Shown piece after piece: positions 8,290 through 16,844 of a DNA stretch of 64,000 bases. The stretch spans positions 4,746,501-4,810,500 of the forward strand of contig NZ_CP022372.1 in NCBI RefSeq assembly GCF_002220095.1, in the 5' to 3' direction. The translations under genes and the position numbers were made by a program. The stretch is from Bosea sp. AS-1 (GTDB taxonomy: Bacteria > Pseudomonadota > Alphaproteobacteria > Rhizobiales > Beijerinckiaceae). Within the stretch, counting starts at the first letter, position 1. Every line of letters starts with the position of its first letter. The notes under the pieces are model-generated. The model saw only the letters and a list, made by a program, of their open reading frames with translations. It searched no databases and was not told the DNA's origin.

Positions 8290-8955
8290 TTGTCCAGCGA
8301 GGCGCCAGCGTTGATCCCGAAGCTCAGCCGCCCCTCCGATCTGGTCTACGGCATCGTCAAGCGGCGGATCATCCTCAACGAGCTGACGCCGGAAACGGTC
8401 CTGACCGAACTCGGCCTCGCCCGCGAAATCGGCTGCAGCCAAGGGCCGATCCGCGAGGCCTTGCTGCGCTTGCAGGAGGACGGCCTGGTCGTGCGTTCGG
8501 GGCGGCGCACAGTGGTGACGCGGCTTGAAGCCGAGGAAGCCGAGGAGATGCTGGCGCTACGCCGCCGGATCGAGACGCGCGGCGCGTTGAAGGCCGTGCT
8601 GCATGCCGATACCCGCGGCCTCGATGAGCTGCGCGACATCCTGGCGGCGATGAAGGAAGCCGCGGCACTCGGCGACGAGTACCGCGTCATCGAAGCCGAC
8701 AAGGATTTTCACCTCGCCCTGTTCCGCCTCTCCGGCCTCGACGCTCTCGGGCAGATCCTGGCGCGCTGCATCATGCATTCGAACCGCTACAAGCTCTGGG
8801 CGCCGGAACATCGCCGCCCTCTGATCGAGACGGCATTGCGCCACGACGTTCTCTTCGAGCGCCTCGCCGCCGGCGACGGAATCGGGCTCGCCGCGGCGCT
8901 CGGCGTTCATATCGACACGATCGTCGTGCAAGGCGACGACGAGGTTGCGGCGTGA
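8290..8955 (+). CDS. GntR-family transcriptional regulator (FCD domain)
   Basis: 221 residues if the TTG at 8290 is the start; an alternative TTG lies a few codons on, and no ATG precedes the helix-turn-helix. Residues 15-75 form the winged helix (VYGIVKRRIILNEL, then REIGCSQGPIREALLRLQEDGLV). The C-terminal part is helical with the EADKDFHLALFRLSG motif of FCD domains. It is the first gene of the plus-strand unit and overlaps the next gene by 4 bp. It likely controls this unit and perhaps the divergent enolase-type gene. Confidence 0.9.
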   Translation: MSSEAPALIPKLSRPSDLVYGIVKRRIILNELTPETVLTELGLAREIGCSQGPIREALLRLQEDGLVVRSGRRTVVTRLEAEEAEEMLALRRRIETRGALKAVLHADTRGLDELRDILAAMKEAAALGDEYRVIEADKDFHLALFRLSGLDALGQILARCIMHSNRYKLWAPEHRRPLIETALRHDVLFERLAAGDGIGLAAALGVHIDTIVVQGDDEVAA

Positions 8956-9881
8956 GCGCCTTCGTCCACCCGCAGATGGCTCGGATCCTCGCCAGTTTCG
9001 CGGCAGCGCCAGGTGTCGATTTCAAGACCTTGCCAATCGCCGAGGCCCGCGCCTCCTCCGACGCCGCCTCCATTGCCTGGAACGAAGGGGCCCCGGACCT
9101 TCCCACCCGCGAGATCGCGGTGACGGCCGATGGTGTCTCGCTGCGCGGACGGCTTTATCATCCGCAGCCCGGAACCGCCCTGCCGGTCATCCTCTACGTC
9201 CATGGCGGCGGCTGGACCTTCGGCTCGGTCGATACCCATGACGGCACGATGCGGAACCTCGCGGCGGCGGCCGGCTGCTGCGTCTTTGGGTTCGATTATC
9301 GCCTCGCGCCCGAACATCCCTATCCGGCCCCGCTGGAGGATACGCTCGGCGCCATCGCCTTTGCGCTGGGCGGAGAGCTTGGTCCCGACGTCGATGTCCG
9401 GCGCTGGGCCCTCGCCGGCGACTCAGCCGGGGCGACGCTCGCGCTCGCGGCGATGATCAAGCGCTGCGACGCCGGCCTTGCTCTCCCCGCGGCAGCGGCG
9501 CTGTTCTACGGCTGCTACACCCCCGATTTCGAAACCGGCAGCCATGCACGATTCGGCGAAGGCTACCTTCTGACCACGGCCAACATGCGCTGGTACTGGC
9601 GCAACTATCTCGGCGCGGCCTTCGACGCGCCTGCGCCCCTCGCCGCGCCGCTGCATGCCGATCTCTCCGGATTGCCGCCGCTCTATCTGACGGCAGGCGG
9701 GCTCGACCCTCTCGCCGACGATACCCTGCGCCTGGCCGAGCGCCTGGCAGTGGCGGGCGTCGCCTTCCGCCACGACCACGTGCCGGGCGTCGTCCATGGC
9801 TGCCTGCGCATGAGCCGCGAACTTGCCCCGGCGCTCGCCATGATCGGCGCCGCGGCCTCCTACATCACCGAAAGACTATAA
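8952..9881 (+). CDS. Alpha/beta hydrolase, hormone-sensitive-lipase family esterase or lactonase
   Basis: 309 residues from GTG 8952, sharing GTGA with the end of the GntR gene. The oxyanion-hole motif HGGGW is at residues 84-88. The nucleophile elbow GDSAG has Ser158. A catalytic Asp in GGLDPLADD and His in GVVHG complete the triad. This is the HSL/bacterial esterase subfamily. There is no signal peptide, so it acts in the cytoplasm. In a sugar-acid operon it could open a lactone or remove an ester group; that role is inferred. Confidence 0.9.
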   Translation: MSAFVHPQMARILASFAAAPGVDFKTLPIAEARASSDAASIAWNEGAPDLPTREIAVTADGVSLRGRLYHPQPGTALPVILYVHGGGWTFGSVDTHDGTMRNLAAAAGCCVFGFDYRLAPEHPYPAPLEDTLGAIAFALGGELGPDVDVRRWALAGDSAGATLALAAMIKRCDAGLALPAAAALFYGCYTPDFETGSHARFGEGYLLTTANMRWYWRNYLGAAFDAPAPLAAPLHADLSGLPPLYLTAGGLDPLADDTLRLAERLAVAGVAFRHDHVPGVVHGCLRMSRELAPALAMIGAAASYITERL

Positions 9882-9903
9882 AAATCCCAGGGGAGTGAAC
9901 GTC

Positions 9904-11124
9904 ATGGAACGCAGGACCTTCATGAAACTTGCGGGAGCCGCCGCGCTCTCCTTCGAGGCCGCCAGACCCGCCATCGCCCAAGGCAAGGCAACGGTGCGCT
10001 GGTGGTACCACTACGACAACCCGCAGAACACGCCGGCCAGCCTCGTCTCGAAGTTCGAAGCGGAAAACCCGGATATCAAGATCCAGGCCGAGCCCATTCC
10101 GTGGGGCGGCGGCACCGACTACATCAACCGCATCTTCTCGGCCCTGGTCGCCGGCAACCAGCCCGACTGCGCCATGGTGCGTCTGTCCTATCTCTCGCGC
10201 TTCGGCCAGATGAAGGCGCTCGAACCGCTGGATGGTTTCCTGGCCAATTGGAAAGGCCGCAGCGACATTTCCGACGACGTCTGGAAGATCAACCGTTCGC
10301 CCGATGGCAAGCAGTACTACATGCCGCTGCACTATGTGGTGATCTATCTCTACTACCGTCAGGACCTGCTGCAGCAGGCCGGGCTCCAGCCGCCCAAGAG
10401 CTTCGAGGACTTCCTCACCGCCGCCAAGGCCCTGACCAAGGACAGCGTCTTCGGCTACGGCATGCGCGGCGGCGCCGGTTGCCATGACAACTGGGGTCCC
10501 TTCGTCCTCGGCGGCGGCGCCAGCTTCGAGAAGGGTGGCATGGTCACCGAGAAGGCGCTCGCGGCCAATCGCTGGTTCGTGGACCTCGCCGTGAAGCACA
10601 AGGTCGTGCCGCCCTCGGCGCCGACCGACGCCTTCCGCCAGATCGTCGACGCCTTCAAGGCCGGCCGGACCGGGATGGCGATCCATCACATCGGCTCCGC
10701 CGCGGAGGTCGTCGGCGCGCTCGGCGACAAGGTCTCGGCCGTGCCGGTGCCGCGTGGGCCGGATGGCGGTGGCTGGACCTATTTCGGCGACGAGTCCAAC
10801 GCCATCTTCGCAGGCAGCAAGAACAAGGAGGCGACCTTCCGCTGGATCAGCTTCCTTTCGAGCGCCGAGAACAACGTCGAACAGGCCAAGCTCAGCGGCC
10901 AGCTGCCGATCACCATCTCGGGCGCGAAGAACTGGACCGTCCATCCCAAGCGCTTCGTCGAGGCGAGCGACGCCTCCCTGCCGATCGCAAGGCCCCTGCC
11001 CGACCATGTGAAGACGCCGGATTTCGTCGGCCGCGTCCTGCCCACCAATCTGCAGAGGGCGCTGACTGGCGGGATGAACCCCGACGACCTCATGAAGGCC
11101 GTCGAGCAGACCTTCCACGGCTGA
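9904..11124 (+). CDS. Sugar ABC transporter substrate-binding protein (family 1)
   Basis: 406 residues from ATG 9904; an in-frame GTG nine bases earlier overlaps the ribosome-binding site AGGGGAG, so the ATG is preferred. The N-terminus MERRTFMKLAGAAALSFE is a signal sequence with a Tat-like RRTFMK motif, cleavage near AIAQG. The mature protein opens with VRWWYHYDN and has the ExxNPDIKIQ strand typical of family 1 sugar-binding proteins. It is followed by a 9-bp hairpin and two permease genes. The ligand is probably a carbohydrate or derivative. Confidence 0.93.
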   Translation: MERRTFMKLAGAAALSFEAARPAIAQGKATVRWWYHYDNPQNTPASLVSKFEAENPDIKIQAEPIPWGGGTDYINRIFSALVAGNQPDCAMVRLSYLSRFGQMKALEPLDGFLANWKGRSDISDDVWKINRSPDGKQYYMPLHYVVIYLYYRQDLLQQAGLQPPKSFEDFLTAAKALTKDSVFGYGMRGGAGCHDNWGPFVLGGGASFEKGGMVTEKALAANRWFVDLAVKHKVVPPSAPTDAFRQIVDAFKAGRTGMAIHHIGSAAEVVGALGDKVSAVPVPRGPDGGGWTYFGDESNAIFAGSKNKEATFRWISFLSSAENNVEQAKLSGQLPITISGAKNWTVHPKRFVEASDASLPIARPLPDHVKTPDFVGRVLPTNLQRALTGGMNPDDLMKAVEQTFHG

Positions 11125-11141
11125 GGCCGGATCGCATCGCG

Positions 11142-11166
11142 TGGCGCCGGGCCTGATCCGGCGCCA
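11142..11166 (+). promoter_or_regulatory. Intercistronic hairpin between sugar-binding protein and permease genes
   Basis: Perfect inverted repeat TGGCGCCGG-gcctgat-CCGGCGCCA beginning 18 nt after the binding-protein stop codon and ending 25 bp before the permease ATG. It has no T-run. Position and stability fit a 3' mRNA-stabilising element that raises binding-protein levels over permease levels, as known for maltose-type operons. Confidence 0.65.
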
Positions 11167-11191
11167 GCCATCGATCGACAGGGACGACGCC

Positions 11192-12091
11192 ATGAACAAG
11201 CTGACGGCGAGCGGCGCGACGCTTCGCGCTGCGACCCCTTATGGATTCCTGCTGCCGGCACTGCTGGTGACGGCGCTTGTCATCCTGTTTCCGGTGCTGC
11301 AGACGGCCTGGTACAGCCTGCACGAATACGTCCTCTACGATCCGGACAATTTCCGCTTCGTGGGCTTGCGCAACTTCGCGGCCGCGCTCTCCGACGAGGT
11401 CTTCTGGATTGCGCTCGCGAACTCCGCGATCTGGGTCACTGGCATCGTGTCCCTGCAGCTTCTGCTCGGCCTTGGCGCGGCGCTGCTGCTCAATCAGAGC
11501 TTCTGGTGGCGCGGCCTGGCGCGCGCGCTCGTCATCATCCCGTGGGCTCTGCCGAGCGTGATCATCGGCCTGATGTGGACCTGGATCTACGATTTCAATC
11601 TCGGCGTCTTCAACGACATCCTTCTGCGCCTCGGTCTGATCTCGGCGCCGCATCCCTGGCTCGCCCAGCCCTCCACGGCGCTGGCTTGCATCATGCTGGC
11701 GCTGGTCTGGCAGGGTTTCCCGTTCTTCACAGTCACCATCCTTGCAGGGTTGCAGACGGTGCCGCACGAGCTCTACGAAGCGGCCGAGATCGACGGCGCC
11801 AGCGCCTGGCGGCAATTCGTCCACGTCACGCTGCCCTCGATCGCCGGCATCGTCGCCACGGCCGTTCTGCTGCGCATCATCTGGGTCGCCAATTCGCTCG
11901 ACGTCATCCTGGTCATGACCGGCGGCGGGCCCGGATACTCGACGCATACGTTGCCGCTCTATGCCTTCCTGCGCGCCTATACCGGCATGGAATTCGGCTA
12001 TGCCGCCTCGCTCTCGCTGATGCTGACCGCGATTCTACTGGGGATCGTCTGGCTCTATGTCCGCCGGCAGGCCGGGGAGATGGAGCGATGA
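11192..12091 (+). CDS. Sugar ABC transporter permease, MalF/UgpA type
   Basis: 299 residues from ATG 11192 (MNKLTASGATLRAATPYG). Six membrane segments are apparent, starting LLPALLVTALVILFPVLQTAWYSL. The EAA loop that contacts the ATPase is EAAEIDGASAWRQFVHVTLPS at about residues 205-225. Its stop overlaps the next permease start (ATGA). Together with that protein it forms the inner-membrane channel. Confidence 0.94.
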   Translation: MNKLTASGATLRAATPYGFLLPALLVTALVILFPVLQTAWYSLHEYVLYDPDNFRFVGLRNFAAALSDEVFWIALANSAIWVTGIVSLQLLLGLGAALLLNQSFWWRGLARALVIIPWALPSVIIGLMWTWIYDFNLGVFNDILLRLGLISAPHPWLAQPSTALACIMLALVWQGFPFFTVTILAGLQTVPHELYEAAEIDGASAWRQFVHVTLPSIAGIVATAVLLRIIWVANSLDVILVMTGGGPGYSTHTLPLYAFLRAYTGMEFGYAASLSLMLTAILLGIVWLYVRRQAGEMER

Positions 12092-12924
12092 TCCGGCGCC
12101 GCTCCTTCACTCGCAATCTGATCCAGGTCGAAATCCCCGTCCTGCTGGTGCTCGCCTTCGCGCTGGCGCCCTTCGTTTGGATGCTGCTGACCTCGATCAA
12201 GCCGAACGCGGACCTCTCCCAGTTCCCGGTGCGCTATCTGCCGAGCAGCACGACCTTCGAGCACTACCGGACGCTGATCCAGCGCACGAGCTTCCCGGTC
12301 AATCTGCTCAACAGCCTGATCATCGCCTGCGGCGCCGTCGTCCTCGGGCTGGCGACCAGCGTTCCGGCGGCCTATTCCTTCTCGCGCTTCCGCTTCGCCG
12401 GGCGGCGCACGCTGATGACCGGCTTCCTCGTCATCAACATGTTCCCGATCGTGCTGCTGATCATCCCGCTCTTCGTACTGATGCGGACGCTCGGGCTGAT
12501 CGACACCTTCCTCGGCGTCATCATCGGCCACTCGACCTTCTCGATCCCGTTCTCGATCTGGATGCTGGTCAGCTATTTCAACGCGATCCCGCGCGATCTC
12601 GACGAGGCCGCGACGATCGACGGCGCCTCGCGACTGCAGACGATCCGGCTGGTGGTGCTGCCGCTGGTGATGCCCGGCATCGTCACCACCGCGATCTACG
12701 TCTTCATCACCTCCTGGAACGAATACCTGTTCGCGATGATGCTCTCGGGCGAGACGGTACGACCGGTCACCGTCGCCCTGCAATTGTTCATCGGCGAATT
12801 CACGGTGCAATGGGGCATCCTCACCGCGGGCGGAACGATCATCGCTTTGCCCGTGACCATCCTTTTCCTTTTTGTGCAGAAGCGCCTCGTCGGCGGCCTG
12901 ACGGCAGGAGCAGTCAAATCATGA
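12088..12924 (+). CDS. Sugar ABC transporter permease, MalG/UgpE type
   Basis: 278 residues from ATG 12088, which overlaps the previous stop by 4 bp. Six membrane segments and a conserved EAA loop (DEAATIDGASRLQTIRLVVLP) place it in the MalG family. The stop overlaps the next start (ATGA). No ATP-binding gene follows, so this importer must borrow an ATPase encoded elsewhere, as multitask MsmX/UgpC-type ATPases can provide. Confidence 0.94.
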   Translation: MIRRRSFTRNLIQVEIPVLLVLAFALAPFVWMLLTSIKPNADLSQFPVRYLPSSTTFEHYRTLIQRTSFPVNLLNSLIIACGAVVLGLATSVPAAYSFSRFRFAGRRTLMTGFLVINMFPIVLLIIPLFVLMRTLGLIDTFLGVIIGHSTFSIPFSIWMLVSYFNAIPRDLDEAATIDGASRLQTIRLVVLPLVMPGIVTTAIYVFITSWNEYLFAMMLSGETVRPVTVALQLFIGEFTVQWGILTAGGTIIALPVTILFLFVQKRLVGGLTAGAVKS

Positions 12925-13823
12925 CCAACGCGATCGGGGTGATCTCGATGTTCTATGCCCGCCCCTTCGGGCGCGAGCATTTCCCGACCTTCCAACGCAT
13001 GAAGCAGGCCGGGGCCGATGTGGTCGAATTGCTGGTGCCTGAGCCGGGCGAGCTCGATCTCGCCGAGACCAAGGCCGCGGCAGCCGATGCGGGGCTCTCG
13101 ATCGTGCTGGCGGCGCGAGTGAACCTGACCCGCGACCTCGCCAGCCCCGATCCGGCGGCGCATCAGGCCGGCGTCGCTTATCTCGAGCAATGCGTCGATA
13201 TCGCCGCAGCACTGGGCGCCGGAATCGTCGGCGGTCCTCTCTATGGCGCGCCGCTCGTGTTCGCCGGCCGGGCTCCGCATCCGGTCGAGCCGACCGAGCG
13301 CAAACGCCGGGTCGATGCTGTCGTGCGAGGCCTGACGCAGGCAGCCAGACGCGCTGCCGACAAGGGCGTGGTTCTCGGCGTCGAGCCGCTGAACCGCTTC
13401 GAGACCGACATGTGCAACACCTGCCGGCACGCGCTGGACTATGTCGAGGCCGTCGCCTCTCCTGCCATCGGGGTGATGCTCGACACCTTCCACATGAACA
13501 TGGAGGAATACGACCTCGCCGCCGCCATCCGGCTGGCGGGATCGCGGTTGGTGCACTTCCAGGCAAACGAGAACAATCGCGGCTTCGTCGGCTCCGGTCA
13601 TATCGACTGGCCCGCGATCGCCCGCGCGCTTGCCACAAGCGGCTATAAGGGCCCGATCGTGCTGGAGCCGTTCCGGCGCGACGACGAGGCGGCGGGCGTG
13701 ACGCTGGCACAGTGGCGCGCTCCGACGCGAGACGAAGACGCGGAGCTGAAGGCGAGCATCGACTACCTCAAGGCAACGCTCGCCTTCGCCGACAGGCTCG
13801 CCGCGACGAAGGGAATTGCGTGA
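12921..13823 (+). CDS. Sugar-phosphate isomerase/epimerase-like TIM barrel, tagatose 3-epimerase family
   Basis: 300 residues from ATG 12921. Metal-binding and catalytic residues of the D-tagatose/D-psicose 3-epimerase family are recognisable: Glu in GVEPLNRFE, Asp and His in LDTFHMN, His in HFQANENNR, and Glu in VLEPF near the C-terminus. It probably isomerises or epimerises a ketose or inosose imported by the preceding transporter. It overlaps the genes on both sides by a few bases, so it is co-translated with the permeases and the dehydrogenase. Confidence 0.88.
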   Translation: MTNAIGVISMFYARPFGREHFPTFQRMKQAGADVVELLVPEPGELDLAETKAAAADAGLSIVLAARVNLTRDLASPDPAAHQAGVAYLEQCVDIAAALGAGIVGGPLYGAPLVFAGRAPHPVEPTERKRRVDAVVRGLTQAARRAADKGVVLGVEPLNRFETDMCNTCRHALDYVEAVASPAIGVMLDTFHMNMEEYDLAAAIRLAGSRLVHFQANENNRGFVGSGHIDWPAIARALATSGYKGPIVLEPFRRDDEAAGVTLAQWRAPTRDEDAELKASIDYLKATLAFADRLAATKGIA

Positions 13824-14836
13824 TGACATCTCCTCTGCGCCTCGGCTGGATCGGCTGCGGCACGCATGCCAACGAGATGCTGCTGCCGCAGGTCACCCGG
13901 CACGACGTCGTCCTGCACGCGATCTGCGACATCTCGCCGGAGAGCCTTGCCTCAACCGGCCGGCGCTATGGCGTCGCCCCGGAGGACCGGATGAGCGACT
14001 GGCGCACGCTGCTCGCCCGCACGGATATCGACGCCGTCGGTCTCGCCATGGGGCCGCAACAACATCATGAGGTCGGCCTAGCGGCGATCGCGCGAGGCCT
14101 GCCGCTCTTCATCGAGAAACCGCCTGCCGCGACATCGCGGCAAGCGCAGGAACTCGCGGATGCCGCCAAGGCCCAGGGCGTTCCGGTCGTCGTCGGCTTC
14201 ATGAAGCGGTATTCGACCGCCAATCGCATTGCAGCCAATGTCATCCACGCCCCGGAATTCGGGGAAACGGCGAGCTTCCTCGGCCAGTACATGACGGCGC
14301 CGACCTATTTCGCAAAGGATGTCGACTACACCGGCTTCTACCTGCATCACTGCGTGCATTATTTCGACCTGATCCCATACTTGATGGGCGAGGTCGCGAC
14401 GGTCGGTGCGCGCCGGCACGAGCTGGAACCCGGCAAGCTCCTCCTCCATGTCGACTTCCGCTTCCGCAACGGCGGCATCGGCACGCTCGTCATGGGTACG
14501 CATCAATCACGCGGCACGCCGATGGAATGGTGGCAGGTGATGGGCGACCATCGCCGTGTCGAGGTCCGCAACCTCCACGAGGTCCGCTATTTTCGCAGCC
14601 CCCCTTTCAAGGTGTCGCGGGATGACGCCACTTTGGCCGACGGACAGGATACGCTAGTCTGGGAGCCCAATTTCACGGTTGCCGCCAACGAGGACCACAA
14701 GGGCTACCACGCGATCCTGGGCGATTTCGTCCGCGCGGCGCGCGGCGAAAAGCTCAACCTTCCCGACGCTGCGGCAGGCGCCAGGGCCCTTGGCCTTCTC
14801 GAACAGGCGATCGCGTCGGCCGAAGCTTCCGAGTAG
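13823..14836 (+). CDS. Gfo/Idh/MocA-family NAD(P)-dependent oxidoreductase
   Basis: 337 residues from ATG 13823, overlapping the epimerase stop (TGATG). The Rossmann nucleotide loop is GWIGCGTHA at about residues 8-16. The EKP motif (FIEKPPA near residue 97) that marks the family and contributes a catalytic Lys is present. The C-terminal beta domain is of usual size. It probably oxidises or reduces a cyclic polyol or sugar processed by the preceding epimerase-like protein. It is the last gene of the unit. Confidence 0.9.
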   Translation: MTSPLRLGWIGCGTHANEMLLPQVTRHDVVLHAICDISPESLASTGRRYGVAPEDRMSDWRTLLARTDIDAVGLAMGPQQHHEVGLAAIARGLPLFIEKPPAATSRQAQELADAAKAQGVPVVVGFMKRYSTANRIAANVIHAPEFGETASFLGQYMTAPTYFAKDVDYTGFYLHHCVHYFDLIPYLMGEVATVGARRHELEPGKLLLHVDFRFRNGGIGTLVMGTHQSRGTPMEWWQVMGDHRRVEVRNLHEVRYFRSPPFKVSRDDATLADGQDTLVWEPNFTVAANEDHKGYHAILGDFVRAARGEKLNLPDAAAGARALGLLEQAIASAEASE

Positions 14837-14952
14837 CAGCCGGCAGCAAGCTCGCCGGCATATGCTGGGCCAGAGATGTCAAGCTTGCAGTTTTTGCGAG
14901 TTTGACCGTCTTTTTCGGTGGCCGTTTACCGGAGCGCCATAGTTCATCGGGC
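14837..14952. other. Intergenic region before methyltransferase
   Basis: 116 bp between the sugar unit and the HemK-like gene. A short GCCGGC repeat (6-bp stem, 9-nt loop) and two T-rich patches are present but not adjacent, so no terminator is called. If the methyltransferase starts at the in-frame TTG at 14902, half of this region would be coding. Confidence 0.4.
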
Positions 14953-15705
14953 ATGCATGGCCCTCCAGCGACGGAGGGAGCCATCGTGCCACCCAAAGCA
15001 GCAGTCCCAGACGGCGGCATCGAGCCGCGCCTGCACCGCTTCATGAGCGTGATGCTGGAACTCGCTCCCGATGTCCTCGTGCCGCGCCAGGAAACGGAGC
15101 TGCTCGGACGCAGTGCTGTCGCCGCCCTTCGCGACGGCAGTGCCGACCCGGTGGTGATCGACATGTGCTGCGGCTCCGGGAACCTTGCCTTGGCGATCGC
15201 GACGGAGTTTCCATCCGCCCGCATCTGGGGAGCGGATCTGACGGACAGCACCGTCGCAGTCGCCCGGCGCAATGCCGAGCGACTCGCCCTTCAAGACAGG
15301 GTCGCGATCCGGCAAGGGGATCTGTTCGGTGCGCTCGACGGTGACGACCTTGCAGGCGCCGTGGACATGATCGTCTGCAATCCACCCTACATCTCGACTG
15401 CGCGCCTCGAAGGCGAGAGCGCTCATCTCCTCGATGCCGAACCGCGCGAAGCGTTCGACGGAGGGCCCTACGGCATCTCGATCCACCAACGGCTGGTCCG
15501 GGATGCGGTCTCCTTTCTCAAACCCGGTGGCTGGCTGCTGTTCGAATTCGGGCTGGGTCAGGATCGCCAGGTGGCAGCCCTGATCGCCCGGGCCAAGGCC
15601 TACGAGCCCGTTAGCTTCGCCGCCGACGAGGCCGGGGTACCGCGTGTCGCGCGCGTCCGCAAACTGCGGCACGACGCCCTCGCGGCTCCCTCCGTGACAC
15701 GCTGA
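14953..15705 (+). CDS. HemK/PrmC-like class I SAM-dependent methyltransferase
   Basis: 250 residues from ATG 14953; an upstream TTG (14902) and a downstream GTG are also possible starts. Motif VLVPRQETELL leads into motif I (DMCCGSGNLALAIA), then DxT in motif II and the NPPY catalytic tetrapeptide (VCNPPYIS). These define the HemK/PrmC amide-N-methyltransferase branch. The usual N-terminal helical release-factor-recognition domain of PrmC is mostly absent, arguing against a standard PrmC role. It ends 3 bp before the GNAT-like gene and converges on the ACP/AsnB operon, hinting at modification of the same product. Confidence 0.8.
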   Translation: MHGPPATEGAIVPPKAAVPDGGIEPRLHRFMSVMLELAPDVLVPRQETELLGRSAVAALRDGSADPVVIDMCCGSGNLALAIATEFPSARIWGADLTDSTVAVARRNAERLALQDRVAIRQGDLFGALDGDDLAGAVDMIVCNPPYISTARLEGESAHLLDAEPREAFDGGPYGISIHQRLVRDAVSFLKPGGWLLFEFGLGQDRQVAALIARAKAYEPVSFAADEAGVPRVARVRKLRHDALAAPSVTR

Positions 15706-15707
15706 AC

Positions 15708-16823
15708 ATGAGTGAGGTTCGCCCCCTGCTGGCCGCGGATCTTCCCGCTGTCGCCGGGCTCTTCCAGAGAACGTTCCGGGACGGCAGGACGCCGCCGCCC
15801 CCGGCGCTCGAGACCTATCTGCGCCGACTGTATCTCGACGCCCCCGTCTGCGATCCGGACATCGCGTCTCTCGTCCACGTTGCCGGCGAAGGCGGCATTT
15901 CGGGCTTCGTCGGCGTGAACGTGCTGCCGATGCGCTACGGCCCCCGCCCGCTGCGCGCCGCCATCTGCGGCTCGCTCATGGTCGACCCGCGCGCGAATGA
16001 TCCGATGGCCGGCGCAAGGCTGCTCCGGGCGTTTTTGGCCGGGCCGCAGGACATCTCCTTCAGCGAAACGGCGAATGCCCTCTCGACCCAGATGTGGACG
16101 AGACTGCGGGGGGTGCCGCTCCCGCAATACAGCCTCGATTGGCTGAGGGTGATCAGCCCCTCGGCCTTCATGCTAGATCTCGCCTCGCGGCGGGTCGGCG
16201 CCGCCCGCGTGCTTGGCCCGCTTGCGCGCGGACTCGACCGCTACCTTCGCGGGCGCATGCAGGAAAACGAGCTGCGCTGGACCGGCGTTCCGGCGGCCTG
16301 GACCAGCAAGGCGGGCCTCAAGGTCACGGACATCGACCAGGCTGGCTTTGCGGCCCTCGTTGAGCCGCTGACACGGCAATTTCTCCTTCGTCCCGACTGG
16401 AGCGAGGAACAGCTCGCGCACATCATCGCAGAAGCCGCTCAGAAGCCGGACTACGGCGCCGCGATGTTCGCCTCCGTCGCGTCCCCCAATGGCGCGCTGA
16501 TCGGAGCCTTCCTCTATCACGTCCAGCCAGGCCGGATCGCGCGCGTCTTGCAGGTTCTGGCGATACCGGGGCAGGCAGGCCCCGTCATCGACTGCCTGAT
16601 CGGTCATGCGGCACAGCGCGGCGCCTCCGGGCTGCGCGGCCGGACCCAACCCGCCCTGCTGGCCGCGATGCTGGGCCGGCGGGTCGCCTTTACCCAACCC
16701 GCTTCGACCGTCGTGCATTCGCGCGACGAGGCGCTGGTGAATGCGTTCCTGAGCGCGCAAGGTTTCTTCAACGGGCTGGCCGGCGAGCACTGGAACCGCC
16801 TGGCCGGCTGGCGGTTCGAATAG
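15708..16823 (+). CDS. GNAT-like protein of unknown function
   Basis: 371 residues from ATG 15708, two bases after the methyltransferase stop, so likely in one transcript. The opening MSEVRPLLAADLPAVAGLFQRTF and the GFVGVNVLPMRYG strand resemble a GNAT fold, followed by SLMVDPRA, but the acetyl-CoA loop is not of the strict R/QxxGxG/A form. A second similar module may occupy residues 215-360. I do not recognise a named family. Because of the neighbours, transfer of an acyl or aminoacyl group from the nearby carrier protein is a plausible but untested role. Confidence 0.65.
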   Translation: MSEVRPLLAADLPAVAGLFQRTFRDGRTPPPPALETYLRRLYLDAPVCDPDIASLVHVAGEGGISGFVGVNVLPMRYGPRPLRAAICGSLMVDPRANDPMAGARLLRAFLAGPQDISFSETANALSTQMWTRLRGVPLPQYSLDWLRVISPSAFMLDLASRRVGAARVLGPLARGLDRYLRGRMQENELRWTGVPAAWTSKAGLKVTDIDQAGFAALVEPLTRQFLLRPDWSEEQLAHIIAEAAQKPDYGAAMFASVASPNGALIGAFLYHVQPGRIARVLQVLAIPGQAGPVIDCLIGHAAQRGASGLRGRTQPALLAAMLGRRVAFTQPASTVVHSRDEALVNAFLSAQGFFNGLAGEHWNRLAGWRFE

Positions 16824-16844
16824 GCCTCCTCGCGGCCTCTCGTC

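Noticed and set aside
14841..14862. GCCGGC-N9-GCCGGC hairpin after the Gfo/Idh/MocA gene
   Set aside because: Only six pairs and no adjacent T-run, so not reported as a terminator.
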